NCBI RefSeq assembly: GCF_013376455.1
Contig: NZ_CP045504.1
Span: forward strand, 744,001 to 808,000
From: Desulfolutivibrio sulfodismutans DSM 3696
GTDB lineage: Bacteria; Desulfobacterota; Desulfovibrionia; Desulfovibrionales; Desulfovibrionaceae
Length of the DNA: 64,000 nt
Direction: 5' to 3'
Every line of letters begins with the position of its first letter. Position 1 is the stretch's first letter. Shown here in pieces: positions 9,328-17,653 of the stretch. Both the position numbers and the translations under genes were made by a program. The notes below the pieces were generated by a model, which saw only the letters and a list, made by a program, of their open reading frames with translations, did no database searches and had not been told where the DNA came from.

Positions 9328-9936
9328 TCAGTAATTGGAAAGCCCTTTCTTTTTTTCCTGAATCTCCCGGTGGATCTCCTCCAGGGCCTGAACCTGGCGC
9401 TGGATGATCCGCCGGACTTCCTCTTCCTTTTCCAAAAGCCGCTTGTCGCATTCCTTGTCGCAGGCGGCCTTTATGTCCTTGAGCAGAAACGCCGGGCGGT
9501 ATTGGGACAAAATCCCGGCCATGAATTTGGGATCCTCGCCGTCGCCGCCGGGGGGGGACTCGGCCCGCCACGTTTCCCACAGGCTCCTGGCCTTCGCCAG
9601 TTCTTTCTCGTCCTGGGCCATGGCCAGCCTCGCGCAGGCCAGTCCATAAAGGGCCCTGCGCCTGGACGGCTCGTCCAGGGCGGCCTGGCTGACCTGCTCA
9701 AAGAGGGAGGCGGCACGCTCCACGTCGCCGCCTTGAAACGCCGAGACGGCGTCAAGATATCTGGGATCTTCCGCCGGGCGCGGCGTCTCTTCCCGGGATT
9801 GCGGGGCGACCGGCGGCGATGCCGTCACGGGAGGGGGCGGCGAGGCGCCCGGGGCGCACCCCGAAAACAGTCCGACAGCCACGACGGCCACAGCCGCCAG
9901 GACGATCCGCATTCCACTGCGACACTGGATATCCAC
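9328..9936 (-). CDS. lipoprotein between kinase and regulator, QseG-like by position
   Basis: A 202-residue lipoprotein. The N-terminus has Arg residues, a hydrophobic core and LFSGC with the lipidated Cys at 27, then a Pro-rich linker and an alpha-helical, TPR-like body (SAFQGGDVERAASLFEQV). The C-terminal third is strongly charged and predicted to form a coiled coil. The GTG at 9936 is preceded by GAGAGGA at good spacing; an ATG at 9912 would also give a full signal peptide. It starts 4 bases after the kinase stop and ends 7 bases before the regulator start. In E. coli the lipoprotein QseG sits at this position and acts on the sensor kinase; equivalence is inferred from gene order only. Confidence 0.75.
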   Translation of the reverse strand: MDIQCRSGMRIVLAAVAVVAVGLFSGCAPGASPPPPVTASPPVAPQSREETPRPAEDPRYLDAVSAFQGGDVERAASLFEQVSQAALDEPSRRRALYGLACARLAMAQDEKELAKARSLWETWRAESPPGGDGEDPKFMAGILSQYRPAFLLKDIKAACDKECDKRLLEKEEEVRRIIQRQVQALEEIHREIQEKKKGLSNY

Positions 9937-9940
9937 GCCC

Positions 9941-11485
9941 TTATCCTCTCTCCCCGCCCACTGGAATTGTAAAGAAAAATGTGCATCCCGCGCCAGACCG
10001 GCTGGTCACCCAGATATCCCCGCCATGCGCCTCGACGATGGTCTTGGCGATATTTAAGCCCAGGCCGATGCCGTCGGTGGTCTTTTTGGTGCGTGCGCCC
10101 CGGTAATATTTATTGAACACATACTGCTGCTCCTCCTCGGGGATGCCCGGCCCTTCGTCGGCGACGCTGATGAGCACCTTGTTGCCGCCGTCGGCCATCT
10201 CCAGCCCCACGGTCACCGTGGAGTCCCGGGGGGAATACTTGATGGCGTTGCCCACCAGATTGAGCAGGGCCTGGCCCAGAAGTTCCTCGTCGCAAAGGAT
10301 CAGCGGGATATGCCCCCCCATCCGGGACGCCAGCCGGATCCCCTTGGCCTCGGCGGACGGCGAGGCCTTTTCGAGCACATCCTCGGCCATCTCTCCCGGC
10401 GACACCGGGGTCGGAATGATGTCCACGATCTGCGAGGCCATGCTGGAGACGCGCATGAGCCGGGCAAGCAGATTGGAGATGCGCTCCAGTTCATCCCCGG
10501 CGATGTCCAAAAACCGTTTCTGGCGCTCGTTGACCTCGCCGAAGACGTTTTCCTTGATAAGGCTGACCGACTCCCGGATGGAGGTCAGGGGCGTGCGGAT
10601 CTCATGGCTGAGCATGTCGATGAAATCCGTGCGCATCTTTTCTTCATCCCGAAGCCGCAGGGTCATTTCGTTGAAGGCCGCCGCCAATTCCCCCAGTTCG
10701 TCCGTGGAGAACACCCGCACCGGCTCAAGCTTGCCGGAGACGGTAAAGGCCCGGATGCCGCGCCTGAGCTCGCGCAACGGACGACTGACGGAAAAGGCCA
10801 GATACACGATGCCCAAAAGCCCCACGGCCACGGACACCACCAGCCCCGTCACCCCGCGATTGACCGATTGTTCGCTCAACACGTACAGGTCGCGCATCCC
10901 CGTCTCGATGACCCGCTCGTTGTCCCGGCGGGCAGCCAGGATGATCTCCATCCAGCGATTGAGCTTGGCCTGGGGAACCCACCCCTGCCCGGTGAGCTCC
11001 GCCCCCACCGCCAGATCGGGAAATTCCGCCTTGAATTCCTCGTGCAGGCCCTCCCAGACCGCGAATCCGTCGTAGCGAAACCACAGGATGCTCCAGATGG
11101 CGTTGCGGTATTCCTGGAGGGCGGCCAGAAAATATTTTTTATATTCGTCCTCGCGAAGCAGCAGATATTTTTTCTGGTTCTCCTCCATGGACAACAGACT
11201 ATCGATCATGCGCTGGGAGATGGATAACACCTCGAAACGCACTTTCACAATATCCCGTGTGATGTCCACGGTGTCCCGGATGGAGATGAAAAGGGTGGAT
11301 GTCGTGAAATAGCTGATGGCCAGGATGACCGAAAACACGAAAAAAAGTTTGAAGAGAATGCCCAGGCGGCCGATCTGACGTCGATTGGGATGCATGACCA
11401 GTTGTCCGTTGCGGCCGGTTTTCCCGGGCCGCGCGCCCCTGTCGCCGACCAGGGCCGCGACCAGATTGCGAAGTAACCGCATCAT
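9941..11485 (-). CDS. membrane sensor histidine kinase, GlrK/QseE-like
   Basis: A 514-residue kinase: membrane helix about 42-66, helical periplasmic domain about 67-210, second helix about 212-234, HAMP domain, then HisKA with the phospho-acceptor His294 in DMLSHEIRTPLTS. The HATPase domain has Asn413, DEGPGI (443-448) and GIGLGL (472-477). All catalytic boxes are intact. ATG at 11485 taken; an internal ATG at 11395 would remove a basic 30-residue extension. It heads the three-gene operon with the lipoprotein and the sigma-54 regulator, so it most likely phosphorylates that regulator. Confidence 0.93.
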   Translation of the reverse strand: MMRLLRNLVAALVGDRGARPGKTGRNGQLVMHPNRRQIGRLGILFKLFFVFSVILAISYFTTSTLFISIRDTVDITRDIVKVRFEVLSISQRMIDSLLSMEENQKKYLLLREDEYKKYFLAALQEYRNAIWSILWFRYDGFAVWEGLHEEFKAEFPDLAVGAELTGQGWVPQAKLNRWMEIILAARRDNERVIETGMRDLYVLSEQSVNRGVTGLVVSVAVGLLGIVYLAFSVSRPLRELRRGIRAFTVSGKLEPVRVFSTDELGELAAAFNEMTLRLRDEEKMRTDFIDMLSHEIRTPLTSIRESVSLIKENVFGEVNERQKRFLDIAGDELERISNLLARLMRVSSMASQIVDIIPTPVSPGEMAEDVLEKASPSAEAKGIRLASRMGGHIPLILCDEELLGQALLNLVGNAIKYSPRDSTVTVGLEMADGGNKVLISVADEGPGIPEEEQQYVFNKYYRGARTKKTTDGIGLGLNIAKTIVEAHGGDIWVTSRSGAGCTFFFTIPVGGERG

Positions 11486-11553
11486 GCCGGTAGAAAGTCG
11501 TGACCGCCGACCGCGCCGTTTTCAAAAAAACGCGCGATCTCGCTGCCGCGCGC

Positions 11554-12057
11554 CTATTTGGCCGCGAACAGTTCCTTTTCAAAGACATGGGGACGGTTCA
11601 AATTGGTCACGATCAGGCGCTGGCTGCTCGTGGCGGTAAGCACCACCTTGCCGTATCCGAAAAGTCCGCCGAAAAGCCCCGGCTCGGACTTGACCGATTC
11701 GATCTTGGTCAGATCCATGGAGAACGACCCGAACACGGCGTCGTCGCAGATGAGCCGCTTGGGGGTCACGGCCACACGGAGGGTGAAAAAGGAGAACAGG
11801 CGTAAAAAGGCCATGAGCCCGAAGATGAAAAAGAGACTGTAGCGGATGACCCAGATCGTGACGCTGATGATGCGGGGCAAAAATTTTTCTATTTCCTCCG
11901 GGGCCTTGAAGGTCAAAAGCCCCCGCAACATGTCCTCGCTGGACCAGGCGGCGACGGCCAGCAGCAAAAAGATGGCGGCCTTGGCGAAAACGACCCAGTG
12001 TTTCCCTGTGCGGAAGCGAATTTCTTCGCCCTCGTACACCAGACGGTTCAGGCTCAT
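11554..12057 (-). CDS. PH-domain (bPH2/DUF304-like) membrane protein
   Basis: A 167-residue protein with two membrane helices (about residues 24-40 and 72-98) followed by a bacterial PH-like beta domain (RVAVTPKRLICDDAVFGSFSMDLTKIESVK) of the kind found in YdbT/YdbS. The ATG at 12057 is preceded by AAGGGAG at good spacing, so I prefer it over an ATG ten codons upstream. Function of the family is not established. It ends 68 bases before the kinase gene on the same strand, so co-transcription is possible. Confidence 0.75.
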   Translation of the reverse strand: MSLNRLVYEGEEIRFRTGKHWVVFAKAAIFLLLAVAAWSSEDMLRGLLTFKAPEEIEKFLPRIISVTIWVIRYSLFFIFGLMAFLRLFSFFTLRVAVTPKRLICDDAVFGSFSMDLTKIESVKSEPGLFGGLFGYGKVVLTATSSQRLIVTNLNRPHVFEKELFAAK

Positions 12058-12192
12058 CCCGTATCTCCCTTGTCCCGGCCGCGCCATGCCTGCACGGCCC
12101 GAAAAAAAGACGCTTCCGGCTTGGGCCGACGCGTCGAAAAAAAAGAGCTACCCCATATGCCTGCAAATGGCAAAGCGTTCCTTACCCGTTCC

Positions 12193-13212
12193 TCATCGCC
12201 ATGACCATCCGTACCAGGCCGACACCCAGGACAGAAGCACCGCCAGCATCGCCGCCCCGCCAAGCGCCCTGTCGACCGCCGGTCCATCGGGACGCCGCTT
12301 GCGGGCCTTGAGCGCCCCGTCCGCAACCCCCAGCAGCATCCCCGCTGCAAAGCCAAAGAAATGGCCCGCCAGATCGATCTTGTCGCCGCCTTCCTCGTCA
12401 CCGGCCCCCAAAAGGGCCAGAAGCATCAGCCCGGCCGCAAACGGCGCGGCCTGGCGCAGGGACAGCCCCCGCATGCCGCACAGGGTGCGCAGCCCTCCGA
12501 GAACCCCCAACGCCCCAAAAACCGCCGTGGACGCGCCCAGAAAATGATGGCCCGGCCCCTGGACCACCGCTTTCAGAGAATTCCCGGCCGCGCCTGCCGC
12601 CAAGGCCAGGAAAAAACCCGTGCCCACCCCGGCCTCGCGGCACAAAAAGGCCATGAAAAGGCCGCCCACGGCCACATTGCCCACAAGATGCGCCATGTCG
12701 GCATGCAGGGTCAGCGCGGTCACCGCCCGCCACCACTGTCCCGAAAACAGCATCGCCCCGGTATCCCCCGCGCCCATGCGCGTGAAATTCAGGCGCTTGC
12801 CAAAGACCACGGGGTCGGAGATCAAAAAGACAAAGAGCAAACACAGCCCGGCCATGACCCAGGCCACGCCCCGGGCCGGAATCGGCCGCGGCAGGCGCGA
12901 CGCGCCGGTCTCGTCGGCGCGATTCTCCCGGATGTAGGCCCGAATCTCCTCCACGGCCTGGGCCGCGTGCCGCACGGGCACTCGAATCCGCCACAATGCC
13001 CCGTCCCGGGAAAGCCCATGCGGCACACCCCGGGCGCTCAAGACCAGCGCCCATTCCCGGGCGCGCGCCTCGGGCACGCCCGGGGCGCCGTCCTCGAACA
13101 CCTCGCCGGTGATGTCCCGCTGCGCCTCACGCCGGGGAAACAGCCTGCGCCCAAGCCTTCCCAACGCCTCGCCCAGGGCATGACGCCCCTTTTCGCCGCC
13201 TTCGCCTTCCAC
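12193..13212 (-). CDS. rhomboid family intramembrane serine protease
   Basis: A 339-residue protein. The first 110 residues are cytosolic and contain a DUF2007-like beta-alpha region. The rest is a rhomboid core of about six to seven helices: WWR loop motif (160-162), Asn179 in LVGNV, catalytic Ser228 in LGASTAVFG and catalytic His284 in LAGHFFG. The Ser-His dyad is complete, so it is expected to be an active intramembrane protease; substrate unknown. The start is a GTG at 13212 with a weak upstream GAAGCGGA. It diverges from the permease gene at 13256. Confidence 0.88.
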   Translation of the reverse strand: MEGEGGEKGRHALGEALGRLGRRLFPRREAQRDITGEVFEDGAPGVPEARAREWALVLSARGVPHGLSRDGALWRIRVPVRHAAQAVEEIRAYIRENRADETGASRLPRPIPARGVAWVMAGLCLLFVFLISDPVVFGKRLNFTRMGAGDTGAMLFSGQWWRAVTALTLHADMAHLVGNVAVGGLFMAFLCREAGVGTGFFLALAAGAAGNSLKAVVQGPGHHFLGASTAVFGALGVLGGLRTLCGMRGLSLRQAAPFAAGLMLLALLGAGDEEGGDKIDLAGHFFGFAAGMLLGVADGALKARKRRPDGPAVDRALGGAAMLAVLLSWVSAWYGWSWR

Positions 13213-13255
13213 GTGTCCGCTTCACCCGCGCTTGCGTCTCTGCTATGTACCCGAC

Positions 13256-14332
13256 ATGGATACAAGCCCACGCCGATTCTCCACCCTGTTTTTCATGATC
13301 GCCCTGGCCTGCTCACTTTTTTTGGCCTACATCGTTCTGCGGCCCTTCGTCCACCTCATCGTCCTGGGCGCGGTGCTGGCCACCCTGTGCCACCCCGTCT
13401 TCCGGGCCTTGCGCGACAAGATGGGCGGCCGCGGCGGGCCCGCCGCCCTGACCACCGTGGCCATGGTGGTCTTTTTGATCATCGTGCCCCTTTTGGTGCT
13501 CACCGGGGCGCTGCTCAACCAGGGCATGCAGACCCTGGCCTCGGTTCAATCCTGGCTTGTGGAAAACGACCTGGAATCCCTGCTCTCCCAGGAACATCTG
13601 GCCCCGTACCTGGACTGGCTCAAAACCCACGTCCCCCTCCTCGATCCCTCGAAAATCGATCTCCAGTCCGACCTCATCGAACTCTCCAAGCAGTCCGGCC
13701 AGATCATCCTCGACGCCGGGACCACCCTGCTCGGCAACGCCCTGGGACTGACCATCAATTTCTGCATCCTGGTCTTTATCCTGTTTTTTCTCATGCGCGA
13801 CGGCGAAACCATGCTGGCCCGCATCAAATACCTGCTCCCCTTGCGCGAGGAACAGGAAAACCGGATCATCCGGCAGTTCGGCGACATCTCCCGCTCCGTG
13901 GTCATGGGCAGCTTTCTCATCGCCGTGTGCCAGGGGCTGGCCGGCAGCCTGGGCCTGTACATTGTCGGCATTCCGCCCCTTTTCTGGGGGTTCATGATGG
14001 GCTTCACCTCGCTCGTTCCGGTCATCGGCACGGCCATCATCTGGATACCCGCCGCCCTCTACCTGTCCCTGGTCGGCGACTGGGAATGGGGACTTTTTCT
14101 CGCCGCCTGGGGCGTGATCATCGTCTCCGGCATCGACTCCATCCTGCGCCCGCTCCTGCTCAAGGGCCGCTCCAACATGTCCATGTTCTACGTCTTTCTC
14201 TCCATCCTGGGCGGCATCAAATACTACGGCGCCCTGGGACTGCTCTACGGCCCGCTTATCGTCAGCCTGGCCATGGTCATGCTCTCCATCTACTCCGAAG
14301 CCTACCGCCAACACCTCGACAGCCAGGAATAA
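13256..14332 (+). CDS. AI-2E transporter family (PerM/YdiK-like) membrane protein
   Basis: A 358-residue inner-membrane protein with the family layout: two N-terminal helices (about 13-50), a helix near 60-85, a soluble amphipathic domain of about 80 residues, then five helices. It keeps the signatures FFLMRDGE, GFTSLVPVIGTAIIWIPAALY and GALGLLYGPLI. Members include TqsA, YdiK and PerM; substrates range from AI-2 to ions, so the name should not be read literally. The ATG at 13256 was chosen; the frame is open to a TTG at 13232. Transcribed away from the rhomboid gene and followed by strong inverted repeats. Confidence 0.88.
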   Translation: MDTSPRRFSTLFFMIALACSLFLAYIVLRPFVHLIVLGAVLATLCHPVFRALRDKMGGRGGPAALTTVAMVVFLIIVPLLVLTGALLNQGMQTLASVQSWLVENDLESLLSQEHLAPYLDWLKTHVPLLDPSKIDLQSDLIELSKQSGQIILDAGTTLLGNALGLTINFCILVFILFFLMRDGETMLARIKYLLPLREEQENRIIRQFGDISRSVVMGSFLIAVCQGLAGSLGLYIVGIPPLFWGFMMGFTSLVPVIGTAIIWIPAALYLSLVGDWEWGLFLAAWGVIIVSGIDSILRPLLLKGRSNMSMFYVFLSILGGIKYYGALGLLYGPLIVSLAMVMLSIYSEAYRQHLDSQE

Positions 14333-14373
14333 ACAACCGGCGAGACCACCGGGGCTGCCGCCCCGGGCCCCGC

Positions 14374-14599
14374 CCGGGGGGAATCATTCCCCCCGGCCCC
14401 CCCGTCACCGGGCGTTGGCCGGGCTGCTGCGCAGCTTTGGTCAACGCCCGGAAACGCGGCTCCCGGCCAGGTGTCAAAGCCTCTGAACCCGAAACTTTGC
14501 GGCCCCCTGGCAGGCGCTAAAGCGCCTGCCAGGGGGCCGCACGTTACGGGGTGCAGGGGCCTTAGGCCCCTGCCGGGGGTGCGGGGGCAGCGCCCCCGC
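14374..14599. repeat. cluster of four perfect GC-rich inverted repeats
   Basis: This fills most of the 301-base gap between the convergent permease and nikO genes. It holds four perfect inverted repeats: 14374-14396 (11 + 11 around one base), 14499-14540 (19 + 19 around TAAA), 14553-14573 (9 + 9) and 14581-14599 (8 + 8). No coding potential. It can act as a bidirectional terminator. The CCGGGGGG core of the first repeat also occurs at 59660-59697, so this looks like a dispersed REP-like family. Confidence 0.85.
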
Positions 14600-14633
14600 T
14601 CTCCCCTCCCTCCTCCCCTCACCTCTCCCCCCC

Positions 14634-15371
14634 TTACGGGCGATGACGATGGGGTTGGGCGCCGAAGCGGTGGCTATGCACGTGGGTATGGAAGGCGTGG
14701 CCATCTTCGCGGACCATGCGTCCGTTTTGGATGGTAAGGAAGGTCGAGGTGGTCTGGTCGAGGAAGTCCCAGTCGTGGGAGATGACGATAAGCGAGGTTT
14801 CGAGGTTATTTAAGATGGCGATGATCCGGTCGCGGGTTTCCGGGTCCAGGCCGTTTGTGGGTTCGTCCAGGAGCAGGGCCTTGGGCCGCATGGCCAGCAC
14901 CCCGGCCAGGGACACCAGTTTTTTCTCGCCGCCGGACAGACGATGCGTCAGGCGGTCCTCGAAACCGGAGAGGCCAAGGTAATCCATGGTTTCGACGGCG
15001 CGGGCGCGGGCCTCATCCGGGGACAGGCCAAGGTTCAGGGGCCCGAAGGCCACGTCATCCAGAACCGTGGGGTTGAAAAGCTGGTCATCGGCGTTTTGCA
15101 GCAGAAGGCCGATGCTGCGGCGCACCTGTGCAAAGTCTTTTTCCACGCGGCACGGGGCGTTGTCAAAGTACACCTCCCCCGAGGCGGGACGTAAAAGGCC
15201 CATGATCACATGCAGCAGGGTGGTCTTGCCGCTGCCGTTTGGGCCGTAGAGGCCCATGCGGTCTCCGGATTGAAAGCAGAAGTCCATGGCGTCGAGCACG
15301 GGACGCACCGCCCCGGGATAAGTGAAGCATATCCGGCGAAGTTCCAGAAGCGGTGGCCGTGATTGATCCAT
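14634..15371 (-). CDS. nikO: ECF-type nickel/cobalt transporter ATPase NikO/CbiO
   Basis: A 245-residue ABC ATPase: Walker A GPNGSGKT (about 36-43), Q-loop LLLQNADDQLFNPTV typical of energy-coupling-factor ATPases, signature LSGGEKK, Walker B ALLLDEPTNGLD, and switch His in VISHDWDF. The C-terminal tail is His-rich (HAFHTHVHSHRFGAQPHRHRP has eight His), suggesting metal binding or buffering. The ATG at 15371 has GGAG ten bases upstream; an ATG four codons earlier is the alternative. Last gene of a five-gene metal-uptake operon, 22 bases after nikQ. Nickel rather than cobalt is inferred from the NikK/NikL partners. Confidence 0.9.
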   Translation of the reverse strand: MDQSRPPLLELRRICFTYPGAVRPVLDAMDFCFQSGDRMGLYGPNGSGKTTLLHVIMGLLRPASGEVYFDNAPCRVEKDFAQVRRSIGLLLQNADDQLFNPTVLDDVAFGPLNLGLSPDEARARAVETMDYLGLSGFEDRLTHRLSGGEKKLVSLAGVLAMRPKALLLDEPTNGLDPETRDRIIAILNNLETSLIVISHDWDFLDQTTSTFLTIQNGRMVREDGHAFHTHVHSHRFGAQPHRHRP

Positions 15372-15393
15372 GCGCGTCTCCATGGCTGCCGTG

Positions 15394-16155
15394 TCAGAAG
15401 TGGGGGGAAAAGGCTTCCAGGGCGACAATGGCCCCCAGACAGACGACCATGGCCGCAAGAAACGCCCGGTCACGGGGGGCAGCGGAAAACCGGCGCAGGG
15501 TATAGAACGCGCCGTTAAATCCGCGCAGGACCATGGCCTCATAGACCCGCCGGGAGCGGTCGTAGCCGCGCACCAGGACCATGCCCAAAAGATTGGCCAC
15601 GGTGCGGTAGGTATGCAGGCCGGTTTTCGGGCGAAAGCCGCGTAGCTTGGCGGCCACGCGCAGCCGGGAATATTCGTCGGCCAGGACATGGACGTAGCGA
15701 TAGGTGAAAAGGAACAGGAAGGTCAGTTTGGGAGGAACGCCCAGACGGCCCAGGGCCTGCCCGAAAACCGGGGCGTCCATGGTGGCGGCCAGGGCCAGGA
15801 AGGCGCAGACCACGGCATTGGATTTGACCGTGACCAGAAGGGCCAGGGCCAGCCCCTCGCGGGTGGCGGTCAGAGGGCCAAGGGTGAGGACGGGTGTTCC
15901 CGGCAGGGAAAAGGGCAAGACCAGCCAGAGAAAGAAGATGAAAAAATTGACGGCCACAAGCCTGCGCCCGACGGCCAGGGGATCGAGCCGGGCCAGGGCC
16001 ATGAGGATCACGCCTACCCCAAGGCCCGCCAGGGGGGCGGCCAGATGGCGGCACAGGGCCACGGCCACGGTGAAAAAAAAGACCATGGCCACCCGATAGC
16101 GGGGGTCCAGGCGATGGATGGAGGAATCCCCCCGGGCAAAGGGCTCGTCAAGCAC
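15394..16155 (-). CDS. nikQ: ECF transporter transmembrane T component NikQ/CbiQ
   Basis: A 253-residue membrane protein with about five helices and the conserved CbiQ cytoplasmic coupling motifs with Ala-Arg-Gly pattern (AAKLRGF and AMVLRGF), which link the membrane component to the ATPase. Start is a GTG at 16155; the upstream GGAAGGGATAG overlaps the end of nikL. Located between nikL and nikO, same strand, with gaps of 8 and 22 bases. Confidence 0.9.
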   Translation of the reverse strand: MLDEPFARGDSSIHRLDPRYRVAMVFFFTVAVALCRHLAAPLAGLGVGVILMALARLDPLAVGRRLVAVNFFIFFLWLVLPFSLPGTPVLTLGPLTATREGLALALLVTVKSNAVVCAFLALAATMDAPVFGQALGRLGVPPKLTFLFLFTYRYVHVLADEYSRLRVAAKLRGFRPKTGLHTYRTVANLLGMVLVRGYDRSRRVYEAMVLRGFNGAFYTLRRFSAAPRDRAFLAAMVVCLGAIVALEAFSPHF

Positions 16156-16163
16156 CGGGGCGG

Positions 16164-16919
16164 CTATCCCTTCCGGCTCTTGAAATAGGCGGCCACGCCC
16201 ATGAGGCCGAAGATCCAGCCGATGCCGCCGAGGATTTCGGTCATGGACGGCGCGGGGTCCATGGCTTCGGCCAAAAGGGTCTTGACCGGGGCCAGCTTGG
16301 CGTCGAGCATCTTGTCCATGGCGGCCAGCAGGGCGGGATCGGGCGAAACCGGGGCGGGAGTTGCGGCCTGGGGCGGAACCGGGGTTGCGGTGGTTACGGG
16401 GGTTCCCGTTGCCGCCCCGGAGGAGGCCGGTGGGGAGGGAATCGGGGCTGACGGTGCGGCCGCAGGGATGTCGTTCGCCGCGACCGGCGTGTCGGCCGGG
16501 GCCTTTGCAGGGTCTGCGGACGAAACCGGTTCAGGCGCTGCCGGGGCGATGCTCACTGGGGAGTTCAGATATTCTTCGGCCTTGAGGATGGTCTCATTGG
16601 CGTGGCCCTCTCCGGCCTTGAGGGTGATGCGCAGATCCGCCTTTTTGGCCCGGGCGGCCGCCGGGATGTCGAAGGAAAGCAGGCCCTGGTCGTCGGTGGT
16701 TCCGGAGAAGAACTTCTCCCCCGTGGCCGCGTCGAAGACCTCGATGAGGCCGCCGCGCACCCGGCTGGACTTGCTGAACCAGGACTCGGTGACGATCCTG
16801 CCGCCATCGACGTAGGCAAAGAGGTTCACCCGGTGGGCCGAGGCATTGGGAACGACCCCCATCGCCACGACGAACGCCAGCAAAACCGTCCGCAACCAGT
16901 AAAACGCCGCGTGATTCAT
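16164..16919 (-). CDS. nikL: nickel transport accessory protein, NikL-like
   Basis: A 251-residue protein with a signal peptide ending near SAHRVN, so a mature N-terminus carrying His may be exposed. A beta-sandwich-like periplasmic domain (about 30-125, carboxypeptidase-regulatory-like, FSGTTDDQGLLSFDIPA) follows, then a Pro/Ala-rich linker of about 90 residues and one C-terminal membrane helix (GGIGWIFGLMGVAAYF). This is the layout of NikL, which replaces CbiN/NikN in some proteobacterial nickel ECF systems. ATG at 16919 has a strong GGGAGGGAG. It sits between nikM and nikQ. Confidence 0.75.
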   Translation of the reverse strand: MNHAAFYWLRTVLLAFVVAMGVVPNASAHRVNLFAYVDGGRIVTESWFSKSSRVRGGLIEVFDAATGEKFFSGTTDDQGLLSFDIPAAARAKKADLRITLKAGEGHANETILKAEEYLNSPVSIAPAAPEPVSSADPAKAPADTPVAANDIPAAAPSAPIPSPPASSGAATGTPVTTATPVPPQAATPAPVSPDPALLAAMDKMLDAKLAPVKTLLAEAMDPAPSMTEILGGIGWIFGLMGVAAYFKSRKG

Positions 16920-16978
16920 GCTCCCTCCCAGGCCGCCCCGGGCAGTCGGCCATTGGATGCTTTGCGCCGAAAAACGGC

Positions 16979-17587
16979 TCACCGGGCCACCTCGCCCCGC
17001 AACAACTCGGGCCGGGTCTTCGCCAGATACGAAACCACCATGGCCGTGATCAACCCCTCGGCGACCATGATGGGCAGATGCACGGCCACCAGGATTTTGG
17101 CTGCCGCGAAAAAGCCCTCGTCGGAAAATTCCAGGGCCACCGCGGTCAGAAGCGCCGAGAAAAGCACGGAGAAAAAACCGCAGCAAAAGGCCCCCACGGC
17201 GCGCCGCTTGCCGGTAGACCGTAAAAGCGGCCGGAAAAGGTAAAAGCAGGCCACGGCCGGATAGGCCATGTCGCAGGCGTTGACCCCCAGTACGGCCAGT
17301 CCGCCGTACTGGAAGAGCACCGCCTGGAGCAAAAGCCCGGTCAGGATGGCCGGAAAGGCGGCCCAGCCCAAAAGCGCCCCCAGAAGGCCGTTCATGATGA
17401 GATGGGCGCTGGACGGCCCGATGGGCACATGGATGAGCGAGGCCACGAAAAAAGCGGCGGAAAGGATGGCCACGGTCATGAGTCGGTCATAATCCAGACG
17501 CTTGAGGCCGACAGCCGTGCCCACGGCCGCCAGCACCGCTCCGACCCCCAAAACCGGCGCCGACAACACCCCTTCCGAAATATGCAT
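16979..17587 (-). CDS. nikM: nickel/cobalt substrate-specific component NikM/CbiM
   Basis: A 202-residue integral membrane protein that begins MHISEG; in CbiM/NikM the amino-terminus and His2 bind the metal, so the ATG at 17587 (with GGAGGAGGGGG just before it) must be right, not the longer frame. It also keeps IGPSSAHLIMNGL, GGLAVLGVNACDM and VHLPIMVAEGLIT. Six to seven helices. It determines the metal specificity of the ECF complex with NikL, NikQ and NikO. Confidence 0.92.
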   Translation of the reverse strand: MHISEGVLSAPVLGVGAVLAAVGTAVGLKRLDYDRLMTVAILSAAFFVASLIHVPIGPSSAHLIMNGLLGALLGWAAFPAILTGLLLQAVLFQYGGLAVLGVNACDMAYPAVACFYLFRPLLRSTGKRRAVGAFCCGFFSVLFSALLTAVALEFSDEGFFAAAKILVAVHLPIMVAEGLITAMVVSYLAKTRPELLRGEVAR

Positions 17588-17653
17588 GCCCCCTCCTCCA
17601 CAAAACATCCCCGGCCGCCCGTGATCCCAGGCGGCCGGAGAATCAGACGTTTT

